Assembly: GCA_026392535.1 (NCBI GenBank) | Contig: JAPLBX010000064.1 | Coordinates: 1-27,276 of the forward strand | Direction of reading: 5' to 3' | From: Actinomycetota bacterium | Lineage (GTDB): Bacteria; Actinomycetota; Actinomycetes; S36-B12; UBA5976 | Length of the DNA: 27,276 nt | In this document: piece by piece, positions 7,601 through 15,556 of the stretch | Layout of the letters: every line of letters starts with the position of its first letter | Numbering within the stretch: position 1 is the stretch's first letter | Translations under genes and position numbers: made by a program | Notes under the pieces: model-generated | Databases searched by the model: none | What the model was told of the DNA's origin: nothing | What the model saw: the letters and a program-made list of their open reading frames with translations, nothing else

Positions 7601-8048
7601 CAAAACGCCAACCAGATTTAGTTTGGCCTTCGATTAACACACCCAAAATAACCCACTCGCTTGGTCGCCACACAAATACTGCGTTTTGCTCCCAAGCTTT
7701 AGCAAGTTCCAAAACTTGTTTACCAACATTGCCAACCACTCCATACCCATCTTCGCTCCACTCATTAAACGAAGCCGATGTTGGATCAAAACCTCGGGTG
7801 TAGAAATAATTCAAACCAAGTTCGGACAATTGTGCTCCCAACGCTTTATGGCGCTGATTGTTCTCATCAGGGCTTAACTCCTGACTTCGTGGATTGCATG
7901 CGGTGAGAATCCAAACCTCGGTTTCATCAAAAGGCCAACTACCTACCTCGTCGCCATCGACCTGTGCAAGTACTTTCACACCTTCAGGTAAATAGGCCTC
8001 AACATGGGTTTGCTGGTAGGCGGTCCACGGATATGAATTCAGGCTCAT
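7596..8048 (-). CDS. DUF3293 family protein
   Basis: 150 residues. The central motif ILTACNPRSQELSPDENNQRHKAL matches the DUF3293 signature (T/A-x-NP-xS...S..EN...N..L), followed by an aromatic segment NYFYTRGFDP and a C-terminal strand FVWRPSEWVILGV. It is a small cytosolic protein with no known biochemical activity. It converges with the GNAT gene and is divergent from the sulfotransferase-like gene. The ATG has no strong Shine-Dalgarno. A 12-bp perfect palindrome lies just upstream. Confidence 0.8.
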   Translation of the reverse strand: MSLNSYPWTAYQQTHVEAYLPEGVKVLAQVDGDEVGSWPFDETEVWILTACNPRSQELSPDENNQRHKALGAQLSELGLNYFYTRGFDPTSASFNEWSEDGYGVVGNVGKQVLELAKAWEQNAVFVWRPSEWVILGVLIEGQTKSGWRFV

Positions 8049-8055
8049 ACATCAA

Positions 8056-8067
8056 GTATTGCAATAC
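8056..8067. promoter_or_regulatory. 12-bp perfect palindrome in a divergent intergenic region
   Basis: GTATTGCAATAC, fully self-complementary, lies 8 nt upstream of the DUF3293 start and 67 nt upstream of the sulfotransferase-like gene. It could be an operator for either gene. No regulator is adjacent, so the role is inferred only from symmetry and position. Confidence 0.3.
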
Positions 8068-8133
8068 CTAGGTTCGTTTGCGCTCACGACCTACACTTTG
8101 CCAACCTGATTGATTAGGAAGAGGTGAGAAGAG

Positions 8134-9210
8134 TTGCGCCGGCTAATCCTGCATATTGGTAAGTCCAAAACGGGCACCTCCACCTTCCAGCAATCTATTG
8201 AGCTCAATAAAAATCTATTGGCCGCAAATGCAATCAATGTTCCAACATTTTTGAAAGACTCAAATCATTCCCAGCTCGCACTGGCGTTCAGTCAAAATCC
8301 TGGCGTGATTGCACGCGGAATGGGAATAGATAGTGAAAAAGATCGCGATGACTTGCGTCTTCGCTTAGGCGAACAGTTTTCGGCAAATCTGGCCGATGGA
8401 ACATGGCTGATGACCAGCGAACACATAGGTACTCGCTTACGCACTGGCGAAGAGATTAAAGCTTTACTCGATTTCTTAAAAGAACATTTCGATCAGATTG
8501 ATGTAATAGCAGTTGTGCGGCGACCAGACGACTTGGCAGCAAGCGCATATTCTGAATCAATTAAAGCTGGGCGCACTTGGAAGTTTGAAGTTTCATACGC
8601 CCATAAAGCCAGACGTTCCTATTCACATGCAGCTTTCGCCGCGATTTGGCGTTCCCAGCTTCCTAGCAACACCACTTTTGCGCTTCGTCCATATCTATCG
8701 CAACGAGCCAACAATGACTTAATTGATTATGTACTCAAAATTGCTGGCGTTAATCAAAATCTGCGAAATAGTTTTGCTCCAGTTGAAAGCTTGAATGCAT
8801 CACTTTCCGTCGAAGCAGTTCAATTCCTACGATTTGTTAATCCAAGTTTTCCGGCTGGAACTTTGACTAATCGGCTGCGGCGAAAACTAATCGATTCGCT
8901 AGCTGAATTCACCGGCAACAAAATCACTTTAACTCCAGAGATTGCTCAATTTTTAGTTGATAACGATTTAGTTTTCGGTGGCTTAAACCCACGTGACTTT
9001 ATGGGCGATCCCCTATGGAGCGAATGGTTTGCACTTGCAAGAGTTGCAACTAAACCTTGGCCGGAACTTGATGAAACTTTATTGAATGAACTGCACGCAT
9101 TTTGCAAAGCAAATGGGGTGCCGACGGATCGGGCTCGCAAGAACATGCTTGAGGGAATTGAAGTAGTAAATACAGTGCGAAGTAAATTCGTACGACTTAT
9201 TCGCTGGTAA
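8134..9210 (+). CDS. Sulfotransferase-like protein
   Basis: 358 residues with a TTG start, supported by AGGTGAG (8122-8128) 5 nt upstream. The N-terminus RRLILHIGKSKTGTSTFQQSI is the 5'-phosphosulfate-binding P-loop-like motif of PAPS-dependent sulfotransferases (HxGxxKTGTT type). VVRRPDDLAASAYSESIKAG (~128-147) matches the 3'-phosphate-binding segment (R...S). It probably transfers sulfate from PAPS to a sugar or other hydroxyl, in the cytosol. No glycosyltransferases or PAPS synthesis genes are adjacent. The C-terminal half is not recognised. Some proteins of this fold have lost activity, so the substrate and even activity are open. It overlaps the convergent small membrane protein gene by 14 bp. 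Confidence 0.78.
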   Translation: MRRLILHIGKSKTGTSTFQQSIELNKNLLAANAINVPTFLKDSNHSQLALAFSQNPGVIARGMGIDSEKDRDDLRLRLGEQFSANLADGTWLMTSEHIGTRLRTGEEIKALLDFLKEHFDQIDVIAVVRRPDDLAASAYSESIKAGRTWKFEVSYAHKARRSYSHAAFAAIWRSQLPSNTTFALRPYLSQRANNDLIDYVLKIAGVNQNLRNSFAPVESLNASLSVEAVQFLRFVNPSFPAGTLTNRLRRKLIDSLAEFTGNKITLTPEIAQFLVDNDLVFGGLNPRDFMGDPLWSEWFALARVATKPWPELDETLLNELHAFCKANGVPTDRARKNMLEGIEVVNTVRSKFVRLIRW

Positions 9211-9481
9211 GGCGCTTAATTTCATCGTTGTTTCGTTTGACCCGGTTTGAGTTCCAAACTGCAACCAATCCAAGTCCAACAATAATCAGCGCCATCACCC
9301 AGGTGCCAAGCGAGTTAACGGCTAAAGCCATCCAAACAATTAGGCCACTAGATATTGAAACGAAGGTGTAGAGAAATCCTCTAGCCAATTTGGTGTCAGC
9401 AAACGACAAGGCCAATGCGACGAAGACACTGGAAAAAATCACCAAAACCATGACGGCTACGAGCAGTGCGAGGGATTCCAT
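9197..9481 (-). CDS. Small integral membrane protein
   Basis: 94 residues with three hydrophobic segments (about 4-27, 33-56 and 60-77), then a charged tail NSNRVKRNNDEIKRLTSE. There is no recognised family. The ATG is 6 nt after TAGGCT, consistent with a leaderless promoter. It is divergent from orn, with only 45 bp between the start codons, and its 3' end overlaps the sulfotransferase-like gene by 14 bp. Function unknown. Confidence 0.75.
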   Translation of the reverse strand: MESLALLVAVMVLVIFSSVFVALALSFADTKLARGFLYTFVSISSGLIVWMALAVNSLGTWVMALIIVGLGLVAVWNSNRVKRNNDEIKRLTSE

Positions 9482-9487
9482 GGGTTC

Positions 9488-9493
9488 AGCCTA
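9488..9493 (-). promoter_or_regulatory. -10 box of a probable leaderless promoter for the small membrane protein
   Basis: Minus strand TAGGCT, then GAACCC (6 nt), then ATG at 9481. It faces the equivalent orn promoter inside a 45-bp divergent gap. Confidence 0.55.
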
Positions 9494-9514
9494 AGTCTTA
9501 TCAGATGCCCCAAC

Positions 9515-9520
9515 TAGGCT
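9515..9520 (+). promoter_or_regulatory. -10 box of a probable leaderless orn promoter
   Basis: TAGGCT, then TCATGC (6 nt), then the GTG start at 9527. It uses the same hexamer as the divergent membrane-protein gene and the P450 gene. Confidence 0.55.
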
Positions 9521-9526
9521 TCATGC

Positions 9527-10138
9527 GTGGCTGACGCTGAAAAACTAGTATGGATCGACCTTGAAATGACAGGTTTAGATCCCGAACAACACGTAATCGT
9601 TGAGATTGCTTGTGTCGTTACTGATGCCAACCTAGTCCCCCTTGATGAAGGTGTGAGCTATGTAGTTGTGGCGACCGAATCTCAGCTGGCCCTCATGGAT
9701 CAAGTCGTTATCGACATGCACACCAATTCGGCACTTTTGCCTGAAATTCCAAATGGAATTTCAACAGAAGATGCCGAACAACTCGTACTCACCTATATCA
9801 AACAACACATCGCTGAGCCGAAAAAAGCACCACTTGCTGGTTCGTCTATTTATGTTGATCGCATGTTCCTCAACAAACACATGCCGACTCTCGACAGTTA
9901 CTTGCACTACCGGTTAGTCGACGTATCAAGTGTTAAAGAACTTGCTCGCCGTTGGTATCCGCGTGCTTACTATGTTTCCCCAACTAAAGAAGGCAATCAC
10001 CGGGCATTGGCTGACATTGCTGATTCAATCCGAGAATTGAATTACTATCGAAAAGCAGTATTCGTCGAAGGTGATGGCCCGGACATGAAAACAGCTAAGG
10101 CAATAGCCGCAGATCTAGGTTCACAAAAGCCCGAATAA
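9527..10138 (+). CDS. orn: Oligoribonuclease
   Basis: 203 residues. It is a 3'-5' exoribonuclease that finishes RNA decay by degrading di- to short oligoribonucleotides, including pGpG. All DEDDh residues are visible: WIDLEMTGLD with D11 and E13, D111 in SIYVDRMF, H158 in GNHRALADI, and D163. Length is close to the family norm (~180-215). The GTG start follows a 6-nt-spaced TAGGCT. tRNA-His lies immediately downstream, an arrangement common in actinobacteria, so neighbourhood and motifs agree. Confidence 0.96.
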   Translation: MADAEKLVWIDLEMTGLDPEQHVIVEIACVVTDANLVPLDEGVSYVVVATESQLALMDQVVIDMHTNSALLPEIPNGISTEDAEQLVLTYIKQHIAEPKKAPLAGSSIYVDRMFLNKHMPTLDSYLHYRLVDVSSVKELARRWYPRAYYVSPTKEGNHRALADIADSIRELNYYRKAVFVEGDGPDMKTAKAIAADLGSQKPE

Positions 10139-10171
10139 AGCCACCATTTTTTAGCATCTTTTCTCACCCGT

Positions 10172-10177
10172 TACACT
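10172..10177 (+). promoter_or_regulatory. Possible -10 box for tRNA-His
   Basis: TACACT, 27 nt before the mature tRNA 5' end. The -35 region is T-rich and not convincing. The same hexamer appears upstream of the sulfotransferase-like gene (8092-8097) and the LacI gene (15528-15533). Confidence 0.35.
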
Positions 10178-10204
10178 TCCGCCCGCTGCTCTTAAGAGTT
10201 GCAT

Positions 10205-10281
10205 GGTGGGTGTAGTTCAGCTGGTAGAACACCTGGTTGTGGTCCAGGATGTCGCGGGTTCAAGTCCCGTCACTCACCCCA
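10205..10281 (+). tRNA. tRNA-His (anticodon GUG)
   Basis: Cloverleaf folded by eye. The acceptor GTGGGTG/CACTCAC has the extra G-1 (10205) opposite discriminator C73 (10278), diagnostic for tRNA-His. The anticodon stem CCTGG/CCAGG has loop TTGTGGT, so the anticodon is GTG. The T-arm GCGGG/CCCGT has loop TTCAAGT. CCA is encoded (10279-10281). Confidence 0.96.
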
Positions 10282-10283
10282 CT

Positions 10284-10312
10284 AAAGCGGTACAGAGATG
10301 TGCCGCTTTTTT
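10284..10312 (+). terminator. Rho-independent terminator after tRNA-His
   Basis: Stem AAAGCGGTAC (10284-10293) with GTGCCGCTTT (10300-10309), one mismatch or G-U pair, 6-nt loop AGAGAT, followed by a T run to 10312. Confidence 0.88.
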
Positions 10313-10340
10313 ATTTCGCAATATTTAGGTATTTCATCAC

Positions 10341-10406
10341 TTACTTTCTAACGTGATTTTGGCTAATGTTCGTTCACAGATGTTCACCAATATGCACAAT
10401 GGTGCA
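10341..10406 (+). promoter_or_regulatory. Possible ppdK promoter and leader elements
   Basis: TTACTT (10341-10346), a 17-nt spacer and TAATGT (10364-10369) form a plausible promoter. Two GTTCAC hexamers (10372-10377 and 10382-10387) are 10 bp apart, one helical turn, near the expected start site. An inverted repeat TGCAC-AATG-GTGCA (10393-10406) lies in the leader before the AAAGGGCG ribosome site. These could bind a regulator. None matches an operator I can name. Confidence 0.35.
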
Positions 10407-10426
10407 GATGGCTAGAAAGGGCGAAA

Positions 10427-13126
10427 ATGTCAAAGTTTGTTTATGACTTCACCGAAGGCGATCGTTCTATGAGCGACCTATTGGGCGGCAAGGGTGCCAA
10501 CCTTGCAGAAATGACAAGGCTTGGACTTCCAGTTCCCCCTGGATTCACAATCACCACTGAAGCATGTAAAGCATATTTATCTGCTGGCAAAGACCCGGCT
10601 GGACTTGGAAGCCAAATCGGCACGGCCTTGGCCGCAACCGAAGCTCGGTCACGACGGCGCTTTGGTGATGCAACAGATCCACTTTTAGTTTCGGTGCGTT
10701 CTGGCGCGAAATACTCCATGCCAGGCATGATGGAAACCGTTTTGAATATTGGTCTTAATGATGACACTGTAAACGGGCTTGCAGTTGTTACAAAAAATGA
10801 GCGTTTTGCGCTCGATTCATATCGTCGACTTATAGCAATGTTTGGAAAGACAGTATTAAATATTTCTGCTGACCATTTTGAAGACGAGCTACAAAAATCT
10901 AAAGACGCAAATGGCGTGGAACAAGATTATGAGTTTAATATTGAACAACTAAAGGAACTGATTGCAAAGTTCAAAGAAATTGTTAAAGGCCAAACTGGCG
11001 AAGACTTCCCACAAGATGTGCATGCACAACTAGATCTGGCTATCAAAGCAGTCTTCAATTCCTGGAACACAGATCGCGCAAAGTTATACCGCCGACAAGA
11101 ACAAATTCCTGAAGACCTCGGAACAGCTGTAAATGTTGTAACTATGGTGTTTGGAAACCGTGGGGAAAAATCTGGCACAGGCGTTGCATTCACACGTGAC
11201 CCAGCGAGTGGCGTCTCTGGCGCATACGGCGACTGGCTAACAAATGCACAAGGCGAAGATGTGGTTGCGGGTATCCGTAACACTGAGAAACTCGAAGATA
11301 TGACTAAAGCGGTGCCAGCCGCCCACAAGCAGCTACTAGAAGTTATGACAATTTTAGAAAATCACTACCGTGATCTTTGCGACATCGAATTTACTGTCGA
11401 AGATGGAAAGCTTTGGATGTTGCAGACTCGAGTGGGAAAACGCACACCAGCTGCGGCCTTCCGAATCGCAGTTCAATTAGTTGAAGAGGGATTGATCTCC
11501 CAAACGGAAGCATTGCTCCGCGTAACGGGTGCGCAATTGATGCATTTAATGTTCCCACGTTTTATTGATACTTCAAGCTTCACTCGCCTTGCTAAAGGAA
11601 TTGCTGCATCACCTGGCGCTGCAGTGGGTCACATCGCATTCTCTGCTGAACGCGCGGTTGAACTTGCGGCAACCGGGATGAAAGTCATCTTGGTGCGCAA
11701 AGAAACAAATCCTGACGATTTGGCTGGAATGGTGGCAAGCGTCGGAATCTTGACTAGCAGAGGTGGCAAAACTTCACACGCCGCAGTGGTTGCTCGCGGT
11801 ATGGGAAAAACTGCAGTCTGCGGCGTTGACGAATTAACAGTTGATGTTCACAATCGTGTTGTTACAACTGCAAGTGGAGTAAAACTTATCGAAGGTGACT
11901 TGATTTCTATCGATGGAACTACCGGTGAAGTTTTCGCTGGTGAAGTTCCGGTTACCGCTTCGGCTGTTACCCAATACTTCAATGGTGAATTGACTCCTCA
12001 AGAAATCATGGCAGATCCACTTGTTCGCGCCGTTGATCATTTGATTTTCCATGCCGACTCCGTTCGCCGTTTGAAAGTTCGCGCAAACGCTGACAATGGC
12101 GAAGACGCAGCTCGGGCACGGCGAATGGGTGCGGAAGGCATTGGCTTAGCCCGAACCGAACACATGTTTTTGGGTGCGAGACGCGAACTTGTGGAGCGAC
12201 TCATATTGGCCGAAAATGAAATTGATAAGAAACATGCACTTGATGCATTGCTCCCACTTCAAATTCAAGACTTCACTGAAATTCTTGAAGCCATGGATGG
12301 TCTGCCAGTAATAATTCGGCTTATAGATCCACCGCTTCATGAGTTCCTACCTGACTACACCGACCTTTCGGTAAAAGTTGCGTTGGCGCGCAGTACAAAC
12401 ACTTTGCAAGATTCTGATGAGAAACTTCTTCAAGCTGTTAGCCGCATGCATGAAGCAAATCCCATGCTGGGATTGCGCGGTGTTCGTCTTGGAATCATGT
12501 TTCCAGGTTTATTTGCACTTCAAGTGCGGGCTATCGCTGAAGCTACTGCAGTTCGTATTCTTGAAAAAGGAAATCCACACCCAGAAGTAATGGTGCCGCT
12601 TGTCGCGACTGTTGCCGAACTCGAACCAGTTCGAATAGAGGCCGAAAAAATAATTGCTGAAGTGGCAGCAAAGTTTGGCGTGGAATTAAACATTCCAATT
12701 GGAACCATGATTGAACTTCCTCGCGCAGCCCTAACAGCTCATCGAATTGCTCGCGTTGCTGATTTCTTCTCGTTTGGAACAAATGATTTAACGCAAACAA
12801 CGTGGGGCTTTAGCCGAGACGATGTTGAGTCTGCATTCTTCAGCGAATATTTAGAGCGAGGCATTTTTGGTTCATCACCATTTGAAACCATTGACCCATA
12901 CGGCGTTGGCGAACTTGTAAAAATGGCGGCCGCGAAAGGTCGAAGTGTTAAGCCGGATATGGAACTTGGAGTTTGTGGAGAACACGGTGGCGATCCACGA
13001 AGTATTCACTTCTTCAACGAGATTGGCTTGGACTATGTCTCGGCCTCCCCATTTCGAGTGCCTGTAGCCCGACTAGAGGCTGCCCGAGCAACCTTGGCGG
13101 AGCAGACAATCTCTAGCACTGCTTAA
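10427..13126 (+). CDS. ppdK: Pyruvate, phosphate dikinase
   Basis: 899 residues. It interconverts pyruvate, ATP and Pi with PEP, AMP and PPi in the cytosol. N-terminal ATP-grasp domain: GGKGANLAEMTRLGLPVPPGFTI (~21-43) and MPGMMETVLNIGLND. Central swivelling domain: LTSRGGKTSHAAVVARGMG with the phosphorylated His at about 451. C-terminal PEP/pyruvate TIM barrel: ARTEHMF, GLRGVRLG, IGTMIELPRAAL, FSFGTNDLTQ and the catalytic Cys in GVCGEHGGDP (about 850). Length matches the usual 870-900. A Shine-Dalgarno AAAGGGCG precedes the ATG. It could serve gluconeogenesis or PPi-linked glycolysis. No PPDK regulatory protein is adjacent. Confidence 0.97.
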   Translation: MSKFVYDFTEGDRSMSDLLGGKGANLAEMTRLGLPVPPGFTITTEACKAYLSAGKDPAGLGSQIGTALAATEARSRRRFGDATDPLLVSVRSGAKYSMPGMMETVLNIGLNDDTVNGLAVVTKNERFALDSYRRLIAMFGKTVLNISADHFEDELQKSKDANGVEQDYEFNIEQLKELIAKFKEIVKGQTGEDFPQDVHAQLDLAIKAVFNSWNTDRAKLYRRQEQIPEDLGTAVNVVTMVFGNRGEKSGTGVAFTRDPASGVSGAYGDWLTNAQGEDVVAGIRNTEKLEDMTKAVPAAHKQLLEVMTILENHYRDLCDIEFTVEDGKLWMLQTRVGKRTPAAAFRIAVQLVEEGLISQTEALLRVTGAQLMHLMFPRFIDTSSFTRLAKGIAASPGAAVGHIAFSAERAVELAATGMKVILVRKETNPDDLAGMVASVGILTSRGGKTSHAAVVARGMGKTAVCGVDELTVDVHNRVVTTASGVKLIEGDLISIDGTTGEVFAGEVPVTASAVTQYFNGELTPQEIMADPLVRAVDHLIFHADSVRRLKVRANADNGEDAARARRMGAEGIGLARTEHMFLGARRELVERLILAENEIDKKHALDALLPLQIQDFTEILEAMDGLPVIIRLIDPPLHEFLPDYTDLSVKVALARSTNTLQDSDEKLLQAVSRMHEANPMLGLRGVRLGIMFPGLFALQVRAIAEATAVRILEKGNPHPEVMVPLVATVAELEPVRIEAEKIIAEVAAKFGVELNIPIGTMIELPRAALTAHRIARVADFFSFGTNDLTQTTWGFSRDDVESAFFSEYLERGIFGSSPFETIDPYGVGELVKMAAAKGRSVKPDMELGVCGEHGGDPRSIHFFNEIGLDYVSASPFRVPVARLEAARATLAEQTISSTA

Positions 13127-13168
13127 CTCAGTAAAACGGGTGCAAGTATTGGTAAGCCGCTCCCCTGC

Positions 13169-13174
13169 TATTCT
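13169..13174 (+). promoter_or_regulatory. Possible -10 box for tRNA-Lys
   Basis: TATTCT, 10 nt before the mature tRNA 5' end. The same hexamer serves as -10 of the Rieske gene. There is no clear -35. Confidence 0.35.
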
Positions 13175-13184
13175 CCGTCCTCTC

Positions 13185-13260
<76 letters not shown>

Positions 13261-13269
13261 AAGAACTTG

Positions 13270-13872
13270 TTATGAATTATTCTTTCGTTTTTGCTGACTC
13301 ATATAAATCGTTAGCACTACGACTGAAACGTAAAGTGATTGGGATGTGGTTACCACTCGTTCCCAGACGCCAATGTTTGTCGTTGTGGTGTCTGCCCAAA
13401 CCATAAGAAACCATAAAGCCAATGTCGCTTGAGCAGCGGTGCCCACAAGTGATGCCAGTGGACGGATGATGAATGGCGCGGACTTGTCGCGACGCATTGC
13501 CAGCAGTGGCCATCCTGCGGAAAGCACAAATGAGGTAATTGCAAACAACCGATGCATATCTGAATGGCCAGCTAAAGGTGTTGGGAAGATTGTTAATCCA
13601 TATGTGCAAAGACCTGAAGCGAAAAGTGCAACCCGGCCTGGCATTGCAAGAGTTCTTGCATAAACCGCACCAATCAAAGACAGTGTGCCACCAAGAATAA
13701 AGAATGAGGACATAATCCATTTGACCGGTGATTGATCGGCCGCAAGGTCACTGATTGTTTGATAAACGGGGTCATAACCTGCCCATAAGGAGCCAGCGAT
13801 TACCCATCCAAGCACAGATTGAATTGGTCCGATTACAGCAACTATTGCCGCAGGTTTTCCGATTGGTTTCAT
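13270..13872 (-). CDS. DUF998 family membrane protein
   Basis: 200 residues with six hydrophobic segments spread over the length. The motif YQTISDLAADQSPVKWIMSSFFILGG and the later FPTPLAGHSDMHRLFAI are typical of DUF998, a family of six-helix membrane proteins of unknown function. The C-terminus is polar (SQQKRKNNS). The ATG is 6 nt after TACCCT, consistent with a leaderless promoter. It is divergent from the UbiA-family gene with 77 bp between starts. The 3' end stops 9 nt from tRNA-Lys on the opposite strand. Confidence 0.83.
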   Translation of the reverse strand: MKPIGKPAAIVAVIGPIQSVLGWVIAGSLWAGYDPVYQTISDLAADQSPVKWIMSSFFILGGTLSLIGAVYARTLAMPGRVALFASGLCTYGLTIFPTPLAGHSDMHRLFAITSFVLSAGWPLLAMRRDKSAPFIIRPLASLVGTAAQATLALWFLMVWADTTTTNIGVWERVVTTSQSLYVSVVVLTIYMSQQKRKNNS

Positions 13873-13878
13873 GAGGTA

Positions 13879-13884
13879 AGGGTA
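13879..13884 (-). promoter_or_regulatory. -10 box of a probable leaderless promoter for the DUF998 gene
   Basis: Minus strand TACCCT, then TACCTC (6 nt), then ATG at 13872. Confidence 0.5.
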
Positions 13885-13937
13885 AAGGTTGATTTCCGGA
13901 TTTAGCTGAATATCTAATTTTTAATTCGCATTATTCC

Positions 13938-13943
13938 TAGTAT
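13938..13943 (+). promoter_or_regulatory. -10 box of a probable leaderless promoter for the UbiA-family gene
   Basis: TAGTAT, then GAGCAC (6 nt), then ATG at 13950. The ATG inside this stretch (13942) is followed by an immediate stop, so 13950 is the start. Confidence 0.55.
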
Positions 13944-13949
13944 GAGCAC

Positions 13950-14624
13950 ATGAGTCACACAATTCGAGCGCAGTTTGTCGGGTTGATGAAAGCTTCACAC
14001 TTTGGACCTACTGTGCTGGTGGTAGCAATCGCATTTATATTGTCGATTACTCAGGTTTCATTTAGTGATGCATTGTTTATTTCGTTTGCCATCCTTCTGG
14101 GCCAGTTTGTTGTTGGCTGGACAAACGACTTCTTAGATTTCGCAAAAGACAGTGAGGCCCTGAGGTTTAAAAAGCCACTAGTGGCCGGCACAATCACCCA
14201 AAAGAATCTAAAGATTTGCATAGTCATTGCTTTGTTGAGTGCATTAATCGTTTCACTCTTGAGTCCGTTGGGAATAAATGGAAGTGCAATTCACTTTATT
14301 GGTTTATTAAGTGCAACTGCATACAACTTTAAACTGAAGGCAACGATGTTTTCGGTGTTGCCATATGTTGTTTCATTTGGGGCGCTGCCATGGGCCATCT
14401 ATATTGCTGCTGGGAGCCATCCACCAACTTGGATTGTCTTAGCTTTCATCCTGTTTGCATCCGCATTCCACTTCTTGAATGTAATCAAAGATCTGGAATC
14501 CGATATTGGTCAAGACGTGATGGGATTACCTCAAGTAATTGGCCGCAAAAAAAGTATTACTACGGCAACAATTCTCGCTGGAATTGGCATAACAGAAGTA
14601 GTGGTTTCAAACTTTATACTCTGA
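13950..14624 (+). CDS. UbiA-family prenyltransferase
   Basis: 224 residues, about seven hydrophobic helices. Both Asp-rich motifs that bind prenyl diphosphate through Mg2+ are present: NDFLDFAKD (59-67) and DLESDIGQD (181-189). YNFKLKAT after the fourth helix fits the family. It is shorter than the usual ~280-300 residues, so it may lack the last one or two helices. The acceptor is unknown. UbiA relatives make quinones, haem O, chlorophylls, archaeal-type lipids or decaprenyl-phosphoribose. There is no quinone or carotenoid gene in the window to decide. It is convergent with the lactonase gene, 8 nt apart. Confidence 0.86.
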   Translation: MSHTIRAQFVGLMKASHFGPTVLVVAIAFILSITQVSFSDALFISFAILLGQFVVGWTNDFLDFAKDSEALRFKKPLVAGTITQKNLKICIVIALLSALIVSLLSPLGINGSAIHFIGLLSATAYNFKLKATMFSVLPYVVSFGALPWAIYIAAGSHPPTWIVLAFILFASAFHFLNVIKDLESDIGQDVMGLPQVIGRKKSITTATILAGIGITEVVVSNFIL

Positions 14625-14632
14625 TAGCTGGC

Positions 14633-15445
14633 TTAGCCGACGGTTACCTTGAGAATCTTTCCAGGTCTATCTTCAACAACATGTGATTCATCTTTGTCGC
14701 TAGTTGCGATTAGCAAAGTGTTGGAATCGATAAACGTGCAGTCATAAACCCCAATTCCTGGAAGTTCAATAGCACGTTCGGATTTTCCTGTTTCTAAATC
14801 TATTCGGACTACGCATTCTGAATAGGCCAAGGCCACCCAGACGCTTCCATCATCTTTGACTGCCAATCCATCTGGTGTGCTTCCGTCTGGTAATTCAATC
14901 CTTCGAATTACTTTGGGTGTTCCTTCAGTATTTACAATCGCTAAACGACCAGCAAAAGTTTCCGACACAATGAAGTGGTTTGAATCAATTCGTCCAGCTC
15001 CATTTGGGAATACCAGGTCTGGCACTTCGCCAATAACTTCGCCAGTGTTTGAAACTTTTAGCATCGAAGATGGGACCGGCGCATCAGCTTCGGGATTAAA
15101 TCCATAACTACCAACCCAAGCCGTGCCATCGTCGTCGACCAACATGTCATTCGCCGGGAATCTCCAGTGGGAAGAAAGATCAGCATGTAAATGCTTTTCA
15201 CCGGTTTCTGAGATTCTTACGATTTGCCTCGCATCGCAGTCCACAACCAATAACTCACCCGTTGGCAACCATCCCAAGCCAGAAACAGTTGGTGAAACGT
15301 GTGTCACAATCTCGGTGATTCCATCTAAGGATGAGCGGTGGACTTCTCCGGTCAACACGTCGCTGAACCAAAGTTGCTGGTTATGCCATCTCAGAGATTC
15401 AGGGAAAGCAAAGCCACTGAGAACGATTTCAGGGGTTAAAGCCAT
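14633..15445 (-). CDS. SMP-30/gluconolactonase/LRE family protein
   Basis: 270 residues, six-bladed beta-propeller lactonase family. The metal-site residues of SMP-30 lactonases are conserved in place: E16 (FPESLRW), N99 (FPANDML), N148 (FPNGAG) and D192 (TPDGLAV). It would hydrolyse a sugar lactone to the aldonate in the cytosol. It sits divergent from the LacI regulator and next to a locus with two SDRs and a sugar-acid-type dehydratase, so it probably opens the lactone made by one SDR. An AGGTGG Shine-Dalgarno precedes the ATG. The promoter TTTCCA (15509-15514)-17 nt-CATAAT (15486-15491) on the minus strand overlaps the operator-like palindrome at 15508-15523. Confidence 0.92.
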   Translation of the reverse strand: MALTPEIVLSGFAFPESLRWHNQQLWFSDVLTGEVHRSSLDGITEIVTHVSPTVSGLGWLPTGELLVVDCDARQIVRISETGEKHLHADLSSHWRFPANDMLVDDDGTAWVGSYGFNPEADAPVPSSMLKVSNTGEVIGEVPDLVFPNGAGRIDSNHFIVSETFAGRLAIVNTEGTPKVIRRIELPDGSTPDGLAVKDDGSVWVALAYSECVVRIDLETGKSERAIELPGIGVYDCTFIDSNTLLIATSDKDESHVVEDRPGKILKVTVG

Positions 15446-15485
15446 GGTCCACCTATCTGGGTCTCAAATGAGCGCTAATAGCCCC

Positions 15486-15514
15486 ATTATGCCTCTTGCA
15501 AGGGCTTTTGGAAA
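15486..15514 (-). promoter_or_regulatory. Probable promoter of the SMP-30 lactonase gene
   Basis: Minus strand TTTCCA (-35), 17-nt spacer, CATAAT (-10). The -35 box is inside the LacI-type palindrome at 15508-15523, so repressor binding would block it. Confidence 0.5.
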
Positions 15515-15523
15515 CGCTCCCAG
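15508..15523. promoter_or_regulatory. LacI-type operator between the lactonase and lacI-family genes
   Basis: TTGGAAACGCTCCCAG, centred on CG, the usual core of LacI/GalR-family operators. Its left half TGGAAAC equals the half-sites at 23972-23987 and 24094-24109. The right half is degenerate (5 of 7 symmetric). It lies upstream of the regulator's own -10 (TACACT, 15528-15533), which suggests autoregulation. Confidence 0.6.
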
Positions 15524-15556
15524 TAAATACACTTAGCCCAGAACTTGTGAGGTTTT

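Noticed and set aside
10441..11328. Long minus-strand frames antisense to ppdK
   Set aside because: They mirror codon bias of a clear PPDK gene; the compositions are Ser/Arg/Pro-rich and typical of shadow frames.
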